Positions 1-6,569 of a stretch of DNA of 11,653 bases are shown here, one piece after another. Positions within the stretch are counted from its first letter, which is position 1. Every line of letters begins with the position of its first letter. Position numbers and translations under genes: made by a program. Origin of the DNA: an uncultured Peptoniphilus sp. (GTDB lineage Bacteria > Bacillota > Clostridia > Tissierellales > Peptoniphilaceae); NCBI RefSeq assembly GCF_946998875.1, contig NZ_CAMQAY010000031.1, positions 1 to 11,653 of the forward strand. The letters are read 5' to 3'. A model generated the notes under the pieces. The model searched no databases. It was not told the DNA's origin and saw nothing but the letters and a program-made list of their open reading frames with translations.

Positions 1-45
1 GGAAGAACAGTAGCATCTGGAGTAGTATCTAAGATTCTTGACTAA
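1..45 (+). CDS. tuf: Elongation factor Tu, C-terminal end only (5' partial)
   Basis: The frame open from base 1 reads GRTVASGVVSKILD and stops with TAA at 43-45. This closely matches the conserved EF-Tu C-terminus (…GGRTVGAGVVSKI-E/D), which is the end of the beta-barrel domain 3. EF-Tu is the cytoplasmic GTPase that delivers aminoacyl-tRNA to the ribosome. Only 14 residues are visible, so the call rests on this tail alone. It is supported by a strong terminator 26 bases downstream, as expected at the end of a str-type operon. The rest of the gene lies left of the window. Confidence 0.8.
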   Translation, partial: GRTVASGVVSKILD

Positions 46-70
46 TCCTTTAGATTAAAAATAAATATAA

Positions 71-101
71 AATAGGAGCAGGCAACTGCTCTTATTTTTT
101 T
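71..101 (+). terminator. Intrinsic terminator after tuf
   Basis: An 11-bp stem (71-81 pairing with 86-96, including one G·U pair) closes a GCAA loop, a GNRA-type tetraloop. It runs into a T tract at 95-101. It lies just after the EF-Tu stop codon and separates tuf from the exporter operon. Confidence 0.9.
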
Positions 102-161
102 GCAAATTTTTTGGGAAAAACTATAAAACTTCTCCTGTAATTTTCTTTTAAAAAGTCTATA

Positions 162-183
162 TGCTAAAATGAATTTACGGAGG
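162..183 (+). promoter_or_regulatory. Extended -10 promoter and RBS of the exporter operon
   Basis: TGCTAAAAT at 162-170 is an extended -10 element (TGn plus TAAAAT). No good -35 exists at the right distance; TTTCTT at 142-147 is the nearest and is weak, which is usual when TGn is present. GGAGG at 179-183 lies 4 bases before the ATG at 188. The leader would be very short, with transcription starting around 176-178, close to the RBS. That tight spacing lowers confidence in the exact promoter, though not in the RBS. Confidence 0.5.
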
Positions 184-187
184 TTTT

Positions 188-1900
188 ATGAGCATATATA
201 AGGGACTTAATAAATATAAAATTAGAATAATTGTTGTAATACTTCTTACCTTTGGCAATGCTCTGGGCGAACTTTTTTTGCCGCGACTTATGAGCCTTGT
301 CATAGATAAGGGTGTGGCTTATGGTGACACATCTTATGTGCTAAAAATTGGAGCTCTCATGATAGTCGTCGTGATTTTAACTGTCATGTGCAGGGCATCT
401 GCTGCCTATCACTCTTCAAAGACCACTATGGCTTTTTCAAGAGACCTGAGGTACAAGCTCTTTAAGAAAATTAATTATCTCAGCTTTGACGATGTTGAGC
501 ACTTTTCTATTTCATCACTTATTACAAGAACTACTGACGATGTAAACCAAGTTGAGCAAATGGTTTTAATGGGACTTAGACCGCTAATTAGAGGTCCCCT
601 CATGTTTATCGGTGGACTCATCATGGCTCTTTCTACAAATGTAAAGCTGTCTCTTGTCTTTCCCCTTACCATTCCCTTTATTGGATTTGGAATTTTTTAT
701 GTCTTCAAAAGGGGTCTGCCCTACTTTCCAATTTTGCAGAGAAGGCTTGACAAGTTAAATGAACTTTTTAGGAGGAGGTTAACTGGTCTTCGCGTCATCA
801 GAGCTTTTTCCAAGGACGACTACGAGGAAGAAATTTTTGACCAGGCAAACAAATCTTATCAAGAGATGGCAAGTCTTGTGAATAAACTTCTTGTCAATGT
901 GAGACCCATGCTTGGCACCATTTTAAATTTTGGAATAATTTTTGTCCTCTACTATGGGGCAAAGTTAGTAGATATTAGAGACATGGGCATTGGCGAACTT
1001 ATGGCATTCATTCAGTACATCACTCAAGTTCTCCTAGCCATGATCATGATGTCTTTTCTTCTTACCCTTCTTCCTAGAACTTTTGCATCTATGGAGAGGA
1101 TTAACGAAGTTTTGGACTATGAAGCGACAAAAACTGGTGGCGAAAAAATTTTATCAGAGGAAATTTTTGACATTGAGGCAAGGGACTTGTCCTTTTCCTA
1201 TCCCGATGCCAGCTTAAAAGTTTTAAAGGACATAAATTTTCATGTGAAAAAGGGCGAGACCCTTGGCATAATTGGCGGGACTGGTTCAGGCAAGTCAACT
1301 CTTTTAAGACTTCTCTTGCAATTTTACGAGCCAGGGGATGGTGAACTTTTTATTAACGGTATAGACATCAAGAGTCTAAAAAACTTTGGGCTTAGAGAGG
1401 AAATTTCCTATGTGCCACAGGAAAATTTCTTCTTCTCAAAAACTGTTGCTGAAAATTTATCCTACGCAAGGGAAGATGCTGAAGAAGAAATAATGCTGGA
1501 GTCCATAAAAAATTCCGATGCAGAGGAATTTTTGGGAGGAGATCCACTTAATAAGGAAATAGCAAGAGGGGGCAAGAACCTTTCTGGCGGACAGAGACAG
1601 AGACTTGCCATAGCAAGAGCTCTCACTCGAGATGCCTCAGTTTACCTCTTTGACGATTCTTTTTCAGCCTTAGATTATAAGACTGATTATGAGCTTAGAC
1701 AAATTTTAAAGGAAAAACTTCAGGGCAAAATTGTTATTGTTGTGGCACAAAGAGTGGCTACGATTTTAAATGCCGACAAAATTTTGGTTTTGGAAGACGG
1801 TCAGGTGGCAGGCTATGGTAATCATGAAAGTCTCATGAAGACAAATGAAATTTATAGGGAAATTGCAGTGAGTCAGGGGCAAGCTTATGAAGAAGAATAA
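188..1900 (+). CDS. ABC exporter half-transporter, degenerate-site subunit (multidrug type)
   Basis: A 570-residue fused membrane/ATPase half-transporter of the type I (MDR-like) exporter fold. Six membrane segments lie at roughly 13-35, 52-72, 130-150, 153-173, 240-258 and 275-296. The nucleotide-binding domain carries Walker A GGTGSGKST (363-371), Q-loop Gln411, signature LSGGQRQR (465-472), Walker B ending in FDD (488-490) and D-loop SALD (493-496). Two catalytic positions are altered: Asp490 replaces the catalytic Glu, and Gln521 replaces the switch His (AQR rather than AHR). These changes mark the degenerate partner of heterodimeric exporters such as TM287/288, BmrCD and LmrCD. The signature is intact, so it can complete the active site of the partner encoded immediately downstream, whose gene overlaps this one by 14 bases. 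The substrate cannot be told from sequence; drugs, lipids or peptides are all possible. Confidence 0.93.
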   Translation: MSIYKGLNKYKIRIIVVILLTFGNALGELFLPRLMSLVIDKGVAYGDTSYVLKIGALMIVVVILTVMCRASAAYHSSKTTMAFSRDLRYKLFKKINYLSFDDVEHFSISSLITRTTDDVNQVEQMVLMGLRPLIRGPLMFIGGLIMALSTNVKLSLVFPLTIPFIGFGIFYVFKRGLPYFPILQRRLDKLNELFRRRLTGLRVIRAFSKDDYEEEIFDQANKSYQEMASLVNKLLVNVRPMLGTILNFGIIFVLYYGAKLVDIRDMGIGELMAFIQYITQVLLAMIMMSFLLTLLPRTFASMERINEVLDYEATKTGGEKILSEEIFDIEARDLSFSYPDASLKVLKDINFHVKKGETLGIIGGTGSGKSTLLRLLLQFYEPGDGELFINGIDIKSLKNFGLREEISYVPQENFFFSKTVAENLSYAREDAEEEIMLESIKNSDAEEFLGGDPLNKEIARGGKNLSGGQRQRLAIARALTRDASVYLFDDSFSALDYKTDYELRQILKEKLQGKIVIVVAQRVATILNADKILVLEDGQVAGYGNHESLMKTNEIYREIAVSQGQAYEEE

Positions 1901-3629
1901 CACAATTTTAAGGATAATTTCCTACTTAAAAAATTATAAGGGCCCTTTATTTCTTGCAATATTTCTTACTATTGGCTCATCTATTTTTGAAATAATTTCG
2001 CCAAAGTTAATGGGAAATATCACCACTAGAATTTTTGAAAATTTAAAGATGAAGACCAGCATAGACTTTGATTTCGTCATAAAAATTTGCATAATAATGG
2101 CTGTCGTTTATATTTTTCAAGCTGTCTTTGAATTTTTTAGGGGCAGAATTTTAGTAGATGTGACTCAGGACTTAATTGCAAGCTTTAGAAGAGAAATCTC
2201 CGAAAAGGTCAAGTACATTCCAACTTCTTTCTTCGACAAGAATAAGACTGGGGACCTTTTATCTAGGATGACTAACGATGTTGAGACTCTGGGAAAAAAT
2301 TTGCAGCAGACAATTTCTTCAATCTTATCTTCTATTGTTTTAATTGTGGGCATACTCTTTGTCATGATAAAAATTTCTCCAAGCTTGACTTTAGTCTTTC
2401 TCTTTACCCTACCCATGACCTATTTTTCCACGAAATTTATTTCGAAAAAGTCTCAAGGATATTTTAGGAGGAAGTCAAGAGGTCTCGGCTCTATGGTGGG
2501 CTTTGTCGAAGAAAACTTTTCTGGGTCTGAACTCATTAAGGCCTTTAACTATGAAGAGAGATCAGAAAGGGAGTTTTTAGAAATCAATGACAATCTCTAT
2601 GAGGTTTCCTATCGCGCCTCATTTATGACGGGCATCATGCTTCCAATTATGACCTTTATTTCAAACCTTGGCTATGTAATGCTTTCCATTGTGGGCGGAC
2701 TTTTAGTGGTGTCTGGAAAATTATTTGTGGGAGACATTCAGGCAGTCATTCAATATGTGAGAAGGCTCTCCAATCCAATTGAGCAATTAGCAGAGATGGC
2801 GTCAATTTTTCAAGCTTCAATTGCTGCTGCCGAAAGAGTTTTTGAATTTTTGGACCAAGAGCCTGAAGTTGAACTTGTAAAGGATGAAATAAAAAGACCA
2901 GTGGAAGATATTGAATTTAGACATGTATATTTTTCCTACGATAAAGAAAAACCTGTCATCAATGACTTAAACCTTGCAGTTGAAAAAAATAAAACTGTTG
3001 CCATAGTTGGCTCAACAGGGGCAGGCAAGACTACTATTGTAAATCTACTTATGAGGTTTTATGATATTGATAGGGGTTCCATTAAGATAAATGACAAAGA
3101 CATAAGAGATGTGTCTAGAAATAACTTGCGCTCACTTTTTGGTATGGTTCTCCAAGATTCATGGCTCTTTAGGGGTACAATTTATGAAAATATTTTGTAT
3201 GGACGAGAAGATGCCACAAGAGAAGAAGTGATTGAGGCGGCAAAAAAGGCCTACTGCCACTCCTTTATAGAGAAACTGCCAAGGGGTTACGACACCATGT
3301 TAAATGAAGAGGCGTCAAATATTTCTCAGGGACAAAGGCAACTTTTGACAATAGCAAGAGCCCTCTTGTCTGACCCGGAAATTTTAATTTTAGATGAGGC
3401 GACTTCTTCTGTGGATACAAGGACAGAGGCGCTAATACAAAAGGCCATGAAAAATCTCCTTCACGAGAGGACAAATTTTGTAATCGCCCACAGACTTTCC
3501 ACTATTGTAAATTCTGATGTGATTTTAGTTTTAGACAAGGGCGACATTGTTGAAAAGGGAAATCACAGAGAACTTCTTGCAAGAAAGGGAGTCTATGCAG
3601 AGCTATATAATTCACAATTTAAGGACTAG
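1887..3629 (+). CDS. ABC exporter half-transporter, catalytic subunit (multidrug type)
   Basis: A 580-residue half-transporter of the same fold as its upstream neighbour. Membrane segments lie near 20-42, 63-85, 141-162, 165-185, 248-275 and about 284-310. ATPase motifs are Walker A GSTGAGKTT (375-383), Q-loop Gln423, Walker B ILILDE with catalytic Glu504, D-loop SSVD (507-510) and switch His535 (IAHRLST). The signature is ISQGQ (479-483) rather than LSGGQ. The canonical Walker B and His, paired with an altered signature, complement the first subunit. The expected heterodimer therefore has one competent site (this Walker A/B with the partner's LSGGQ) and one degenerate site. The start overlaps the upstream gene by 14 bases, which suggests translational coupling; a modest AGGGG lies 7 bases ahead of it. 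The substrate is unknown. Confidence 0.93.
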   Translation: MKKNNTILRIISYLKNYKGPLFLAIFLTIGSSIFEIISPKLMGNITTRIFENLKMKTSIDFDFVIKICIIMAVVYIFQAVFEFFRGRILVDVTQDLIASFRREISEKVKYIPTSFFDKNKTGDLLSRMTNDVETLGKNLQQTISSILSSIVLIVGILFVMIKISPSLTLVFLFTLPMTYFSTKFISKKSQGYFRRKSRGLGSMVGFVEENFSGSELIKAFNYEERSEREFLEINDNLYEVSYRASFMTGIMLPIMTFISNLGYVMLSIVGGLLVVSGKLFVGDIQAVIQYVRRLSNPIEQLAEMASIFQASIAAAERVFEFLDQEPEVELVKDEIKRPVEDIEFRHVYFSYDKEKPVINDLNLAVEKNKTVAIVGSTGAGKTTIVNLLMRFYDIDRGSIKINDKDIRDVSRNNLRSLFGMVLQDSWLFRGTIYENILYGREDATREEVIEAAKKAYCHSFIEKLPRGYDTMLNEEASNISQGQRQLLTIARALLSDPEILILDEATSSVDTRTEALIQKAMKNLLHERTNFVIAHRLSTIVNSDVILVLDKGDIVEKGNHRELLARKGVYAELYNSQFKD

Positions 3630-3634
3630 GAGGT
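3628..3634 (+). promoter_or_regulatory. RBS of the alcohol dehydrogenase, overlapping the upstream stop
   Basis: AGGAGGT at 3628-3634 is a near-perfect Shine-Dalgarno. It begins inside the TAG stop codon (3627-3629) of the exporter subunit and lies 4 bases before the ATG at 3639. It fixes the start and supports tight coupling of the three genes. Confidence 0.85.
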
Positions 3635-3638
3635 CAAT

Positions 3639-4811
3639 ATGAAAGATTTTATTTTTGATGTTAGTACGAGAATTCTTTTTGGAAGGGACCAAATGAAAAA
3701 TTTGGCTTCTGAAATAAAAAAATATGGAAGTAGAGTTTTACTTTCCTATGGCGGAGGCTCCATTAAGAGAAGTGGACTTTACGACGAGATAATAAAAATA
3801 CTTGAAGAAAATAATATTTTTTACAAGGAACTTTCTGGCATTGAGCCTAACCCAAGAGTTGAGTCAGCAAGAGAGGGCGTAAAAATTATTAGAGAAAATA
3901 ATTTGGACTTCATCTTGGCAGTGGGCGGCGGCTCTGTAATTGACCTTTCAAAACTCGTTGCAGGAGCAGTTTATCTTCATTGCGACCCATGGGACATTGT
4001 AATTAGAAAGGCAAAGATTGAAAGGGCGCTTCCTCTTGGAACAATTTTAACTCTTTCAGCAACTGGTTCTGAAATGGACAGGGGAGGAGTTATTACAAAT
4101 CCTGAAACTACACAAAAACTTGGCTTCACATCAGCCTACACTCTTCCAAAATTCTCTATCCTAAATCCTGAGCTAACTTATACAGTTAATGCCAAGCACA
4201 CTGCAGCAGGAATTGCCGACATAATGAGTCACACTATGGAAAATTATTTCACTTTAGGAGATGGAGCTTACATGCAAAACAGACTGGCTGAAGGAATTTT
4301 AAAAACTTGCATCCACTACGGACCTATTGCCATGAAAGAGCCAGAAAATTATGAGGCAAGGGCAAATATTATGTGGGCATCATCTTGGGCAATTAACGGT
4401 TTACTTTCTACGGGCAAGGCAACAGGATGGTCAGTTCACGCCATGGAACACGAACTTTCTGCCTTCTATGACATAACTCACGGCATTGGTCTTGCAATTT
4501 TGACTCCAAGATTTTTAAACCACATCTTAAATGATGACACAGTGGACATGATTAGGGACTTTGGCATAAATGTCTTTGGCATAAAGGCAAGTGAGGACAA
4601 GTTTAACGATGCCAAAAAAGCAATTTCACATCTTCATGCTTTCTTTGAAAATGACATGAACATACCAATGACTCTTGGTGAAGTTGGCATTGACGACAAA
4701 AAGCTTGAAGTCATGGCAGAGGCAGCAGCAAGACATGCTGGCGGCTCAATAAAGGGCGTTGTGGAACTTAAAAAGAGAGACATACTAGAAATTTATAAGG
4801 CTTCTCTATAA
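3639..4811 (+). CDS. Iron-containing alcohol dehydrogenase, butanol dehydrogenase/YqhD-like
   Basis: A 390-residue group III (iron-dependent) alcohol dehydrogenase, full length for the family. It is expected to reduce aldehydes such as butyraldehyde to alcohols in the cytoplasm using NAD(P)H. Dinucleotide-binding glycine clusters are GGGS at 38-41 and VGGGSVIDLSK at 95-105. The metal ligands line up as Asp194 and His198 (ADIMSH), His267 (SVH) and His281 (THG). His271 is in the position of the conserved second-shell histidine. The arrangement resembles E. coli YqhD and clostridial BdhA/B more than FucO. NADH versus NADPH preference cannot be decided by reading. The gene follows the exporter pair by 9 bases with no promoter or terminator between, so it should be co-transcribed. 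A fermentative end step or aldehyde detoxification are both plausible roles. Confidence 0.92.
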   Translation: MKDFIFDVSTRILFGRDQMKNLASEIKKYGSRVLLSYGGGSIKRSGLYDEIIKILEENNIFYKELSGIEPNPRVESAREGVKIIRENNLDFILAVGGGSVIDLSKLVAGAVYLHCDPWDIVIRKAKIERALPLGTILTLSATGSEMDRGGVITNPETTQKLGFTSAYTLPKFSILNPELTYTVNAKHTAAGIADIMSHTMENYFTLGDGAYMQNRLAEGILKTCIHYGPIAMKEPENYEARANIMWASSWAINGLLSTGKATGWSVHAMEHELSAFYDITHGIGLAILTPRFLNHILNDDTVDMIRDFGINVFGIKASEDKFNDAKKAISHLHAFFENDMNIPMTLGEVGIDDKKLEVMAEAAARHAGGSIKGVVELKKRDILEIYKASL

Positions 4812-4853
4812 GTTTAAAAAATTTTTGGAAAAATTAAAAAAATAAAAAAGCAC

Positions 4854-4890
4854 AAAAAAAGACGGGGACAAAAATCCTCGTCTTTTTAAA
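4854..4890. terminator. Bidirectional intrinsic terminator between adh and superoxide reductase
   Basis: A 13-bp stem pairs 4856-4868 with 4875-4887 (one G·U pair) around a 6-base loop. The outer arms are A5 and T5, extended on the left by more A (4854-4860). The hairpin therefore ends in a U tract whichever strand is transcribed. It serves the plus-strand alcohol dehydrogenase operon, and also the minus-strand superoxide reductase whose stop codon lies 10 bases away. Confidence 0.9.
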
Positions 4891-4899
4891 ATTTTATTC

Positions 4900-5253
4900 T
4901 TAAGCTTCTACTGAATTTTCCCAAAGTCCGTGGATATTGCAATAGCTTAGTGCGTAAACTTCTCCACCCTTGTCAGTTTTTACAGCTGTTTCAACGCAAG
5001 GTACTGTAAAGATTTCGCCTTCGCCGTGTGCGCTAAATTCGTAAGAACCAACTTCAATTGGGAATTTTTCTCCTTCAGGTTTGAAGAATACTTTAATCCA
5101 TGCAATGTGGTGTTCTAAAGTGTTTGGATGTTCGATTTCTTCTCCAACCATAGCCTTAATCTTTAGAAGACCTTCAGCCTTTTCTACGTGAATTACAGGA
5201 ACGTGTTTTTCAGATTTAAAATCAGCAGTTTGTACTGTTTCAGTTAATTTCAT
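4900..5253 (-). CDS. sor: Superoxide reductase, class II (neelaredoxin type, single iron centre)
   Basis: A 117-residue cytoplasmic enzyme that reduces superoxide to hydrogen peroxide without making oxygen, a typical anaerobe defence. The iron-site ligands are all visible: His17 in EKHVP, His42 in HPN, His48 in HHI, and Cys105 and His108 in CNIHGLW. Glu15 is the residue expected to act as the sixth ligand of the oxidised iron. No N-terminal CxxC desulforedoxin domain is present, so this is the one-iron form rather than desulfoferrodoxin. The start is the ATG at 5251-5253, preceded by GGGGG (5262-5266) 8 bases upstream. An in-frame TTG at 5266-5268 would add five residues but overlaps that RBS and is rejected. 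The gene stands alone, convergent with the alcohol dehydrogenase and divergent from the RNA methyltransferase. No rubredoxin or other electron donor gene is in the window. Confidence 0.94.
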   Translation of the reverse strand: MKLTETVQTADFKSEKHVPVIHVEKAEGLLKIKAMVGEEIEHPNTLEHHIAWIKVFFKPEGEKFPIEVGSYEFSAHGEGEIFTVPCVETAVKTDKGGEVYALSYCNIHGLWENSVEA

Positions 5254-5261
5254 TTTTATTA

Positions 5262-5266
5262 CCCCC
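5262..5266 (-). promoter_or_regulatory. RBS deciding the superoxide reductase start
   Basis: Read on the minus strand, GGGGG followed by TAATAAAA precedes the ATG at 5253. This spacing favours the ATG over the TTG start that overlaps the G run. Confidence 0.7.
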
Positions 5267-5350
5267 AAAAATTTATATTTTTACTACATAAAAGTTATTA
5301 CCCCATTTAAATTAATTAACTCATTAATTTTAAAATAAGGAAAAAAACTT

Positions 5351-5365
5351 TTATATTTAGTATAA
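5351..5365. promoter_or_regulatory. PerR-box-like dyad in the divergent sor/methyltransferase region
   Basis: TTATATTTAGTATAA has inverted arms TTATA/TATAA and agrees with the published PerR box TTATAATNATTATAA at 12 of the 14 fixed positions. It overlaps the candidate -10 element of the methyltransferase gene and lies about 98 bases upstream of the superoxide reductase start. In AT-rich intergenic DNA such a match can arise by chance, so this is only a candidate operator. Confidence 0.3.
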
Positions 5366-5378
5366 TAAATTAGAGGTG
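5361..5378 (+). promoter_or_regulatory. -10 element and RBS of the RNA methyltransferase gene
   Basis: TATAAT at 5361-5366 is a perfect -10 hexamer, but no recognisable -35 lies 16-18 bases upstream, where the sequence is A-rich. AGAGGTG at 5372-5378 is the RBS, 4 bases before the ATG at 5383. The RBS is clear. The promoter is only probable, because such a short leader would leave almost nothing upstream of the RBS. Confidence 0.45.
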
Positions 5379-5382
5379 CAAA

Positions 5383-6513
5383 ATGGATAAAATAAAATTA
5401 ATCGCCACTACAAATATGGGTCTTGAAGCTGTTACAAAAAGAGAACTAATAGACTTGGGCTATGAGGACTTAAAAGTAAGTGACGGAAAAGTTGAAATAG
5501 ATTGTGATTTTAAGGACATTGCCATCTTAAATTTAAAGTTAAGGACGGCAGAGAGACTTTTACTCTTAGTTGACTCCTTTAAGGCAGAGACCTTTGAAGA
5601 ACTTTTCGACAAGGTTTTTGAAATTCGCTGGTGGGACTATCTTGGCGAGGAAGATAATTTCATCATTCAAGGAAGAAGCAGGAAGTCAAAATTATTTTCT
5701 ATTTCCGACTGCCAAAGGATTACTGAAAAGGCAATAATCGAAAAACTTAAGATGAAGTATAAAATTTCCTGGTTCGAAAAATCTGGTCCAAGAGTAAAAA
5801 TTGAAGTTTCACTATTAAATGACCTAGCAGAAATTACCATTGACACATCAGGCGAGGGACTTCACAAGAGAGGTTATAGGGAGGTAAACTACAAGGCTCC
5901 CCTTTCAGAAACTATTGCGGCAAGTCTTGTTAAGCTGACTTTTTGGAACAAGGACAGGATTTTAGCAGATCCCTTCTGCGGCTCAGGCACAATTCCCATT
6001 GAAGCAGCCATGATGGAAAAAAATATTGCGCCAGGACTTATGAGAAAATTTGATTTTGAAAATTTTAAATTTTTCGACCCAGAAATTTTTAAGGAAGAAA
6101 AGAAAAAAGCCTACTCTGAAATAAAATACGATGAAAAATTGGAAATCTTAGCATCAGATGTTTCCTATAAGGCAATAGAAATTGCCAAGTCAAATGCAGA
6201 GATCCTAGGTCTAGAGGAAGACATCTCCTTCTTCCAAAAGGACATAAGAGATTTAGACCTACCCGATGACTATGGCGTCATCATAACAAATCCACCCTAT
6301 GGGGAGAGAATTGGTAAGGAAGATGTTGACCAGCTAAATAAAGAGTTGGGCGAGCTTGCGAAAACCTTAAAGACTTGGTCTTTTTATGTAATTACTGCCA
6401 ATGAAAACTTCGAGAAAAATTTTGGCAAAAAAGCTGACAGAAATAGAAAATTATACAACGGCAGAATTAAGACATACTACTACCAATATTATGGTCCAAA
6501 GCCAAAAAGATAA
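5383..6513 (+). CDS. THUMP-domain class I SAM-dependent RNA methyltransferase (RlmL N-half/YpsC-like)
   Basis: A 376-residue protein of the family that includes B. subtilis YpsC and the m2G2445-forming half of E. coli RlmL, acting on 23S rRNA. The N-terminal part (about 1-60, starting IATTNMGLEAVTKREL) is the typical leading segment. A THUMP RNA-binding domain spans roughly 60-155. The Rossmann-like catalytic domain follows, with SAM motif I DPFCGSGTIPIEAA (196-209), an acidic ASDV motif (257-260) and the catalytic NPPYGER (303-309), as in N2-guanine methyltransferases. Length matches single-domain YpsC-type proteins rather than the two-domain RlmKL. The exact target base is inferred from the family only. 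It has its own upstream region and ends 56 bases before the phosphatase gene, with no terminator between. Confidence 0.9.
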   Translation: MDKIKLIATTNMGLEAVTKRELIDLGYEDLKVSDGKVEIDCDFKDIAILNLKLRTAERLLLLVDSFKAETFEELFDKVFEIRWWDYLGEEDNFIIQGRSRKSKLFSISDCQRITEKAIIEKLKMKYKISWFEKSGPRVKIEVSLLNDLAEITIDTSGEGLHKRGYREVNYKAPLSETIAASLVKLTFWNKDRILADPFCGSGTIPIEAAMMEKNIAPGLMRKFDFENFKFFDPEIFKEEKKKAYSEIKYDEKLEILASDVSYKAIEIAKSNAEILGLEEDISFFQKDIRDLDLPDDYGVIITNPPYGERIGKEDVDQLNKELGELAKTLKTWSFYVITANENFEKNFGKKADRNRKLYNGRIKTYYYQYYGPKPKR

Positions 6514-6542
6514 TTGTTATGTGAATCTTAATTTGCTATACT
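6514..6542 (+). promoter_or_regulatory. Sigma-A-type promoter of the PAS-phosphatase gene
   Basis: TTGTTA (-35, 6514-6519), an exact 17-base spacer and TATACT (-10, 6537-6542) preceded by TGC, giving an extended -10. The -35 starts directly after the upstream TAA stop codon. Transcription should start near 6549, about 20 bases before the ATG. The leader contains the purine-rich RBS AAAGGTGGTG (6556-6565). Confidence 0.8.
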
Positions 6543-6569
6543 GTAAACAATAAATAAAGGTGGTGAAAC

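Noticed and set aside
2165..2416. Minus-strand open frame opposite the second exporter subunit
   Set aside because: It is antisense to the conserved transmembrane domain, with no promoter or RBS and no domain signature.
4813..4840. Possible terminator hairpin AATTTTT-GG-AAAAATT directly after the alcohol dehydrogenase
   Set aside because: The stem would be A/T only with a two-base loop, too weak to form. The hairpin at 4854-4890 is the credible terminator.
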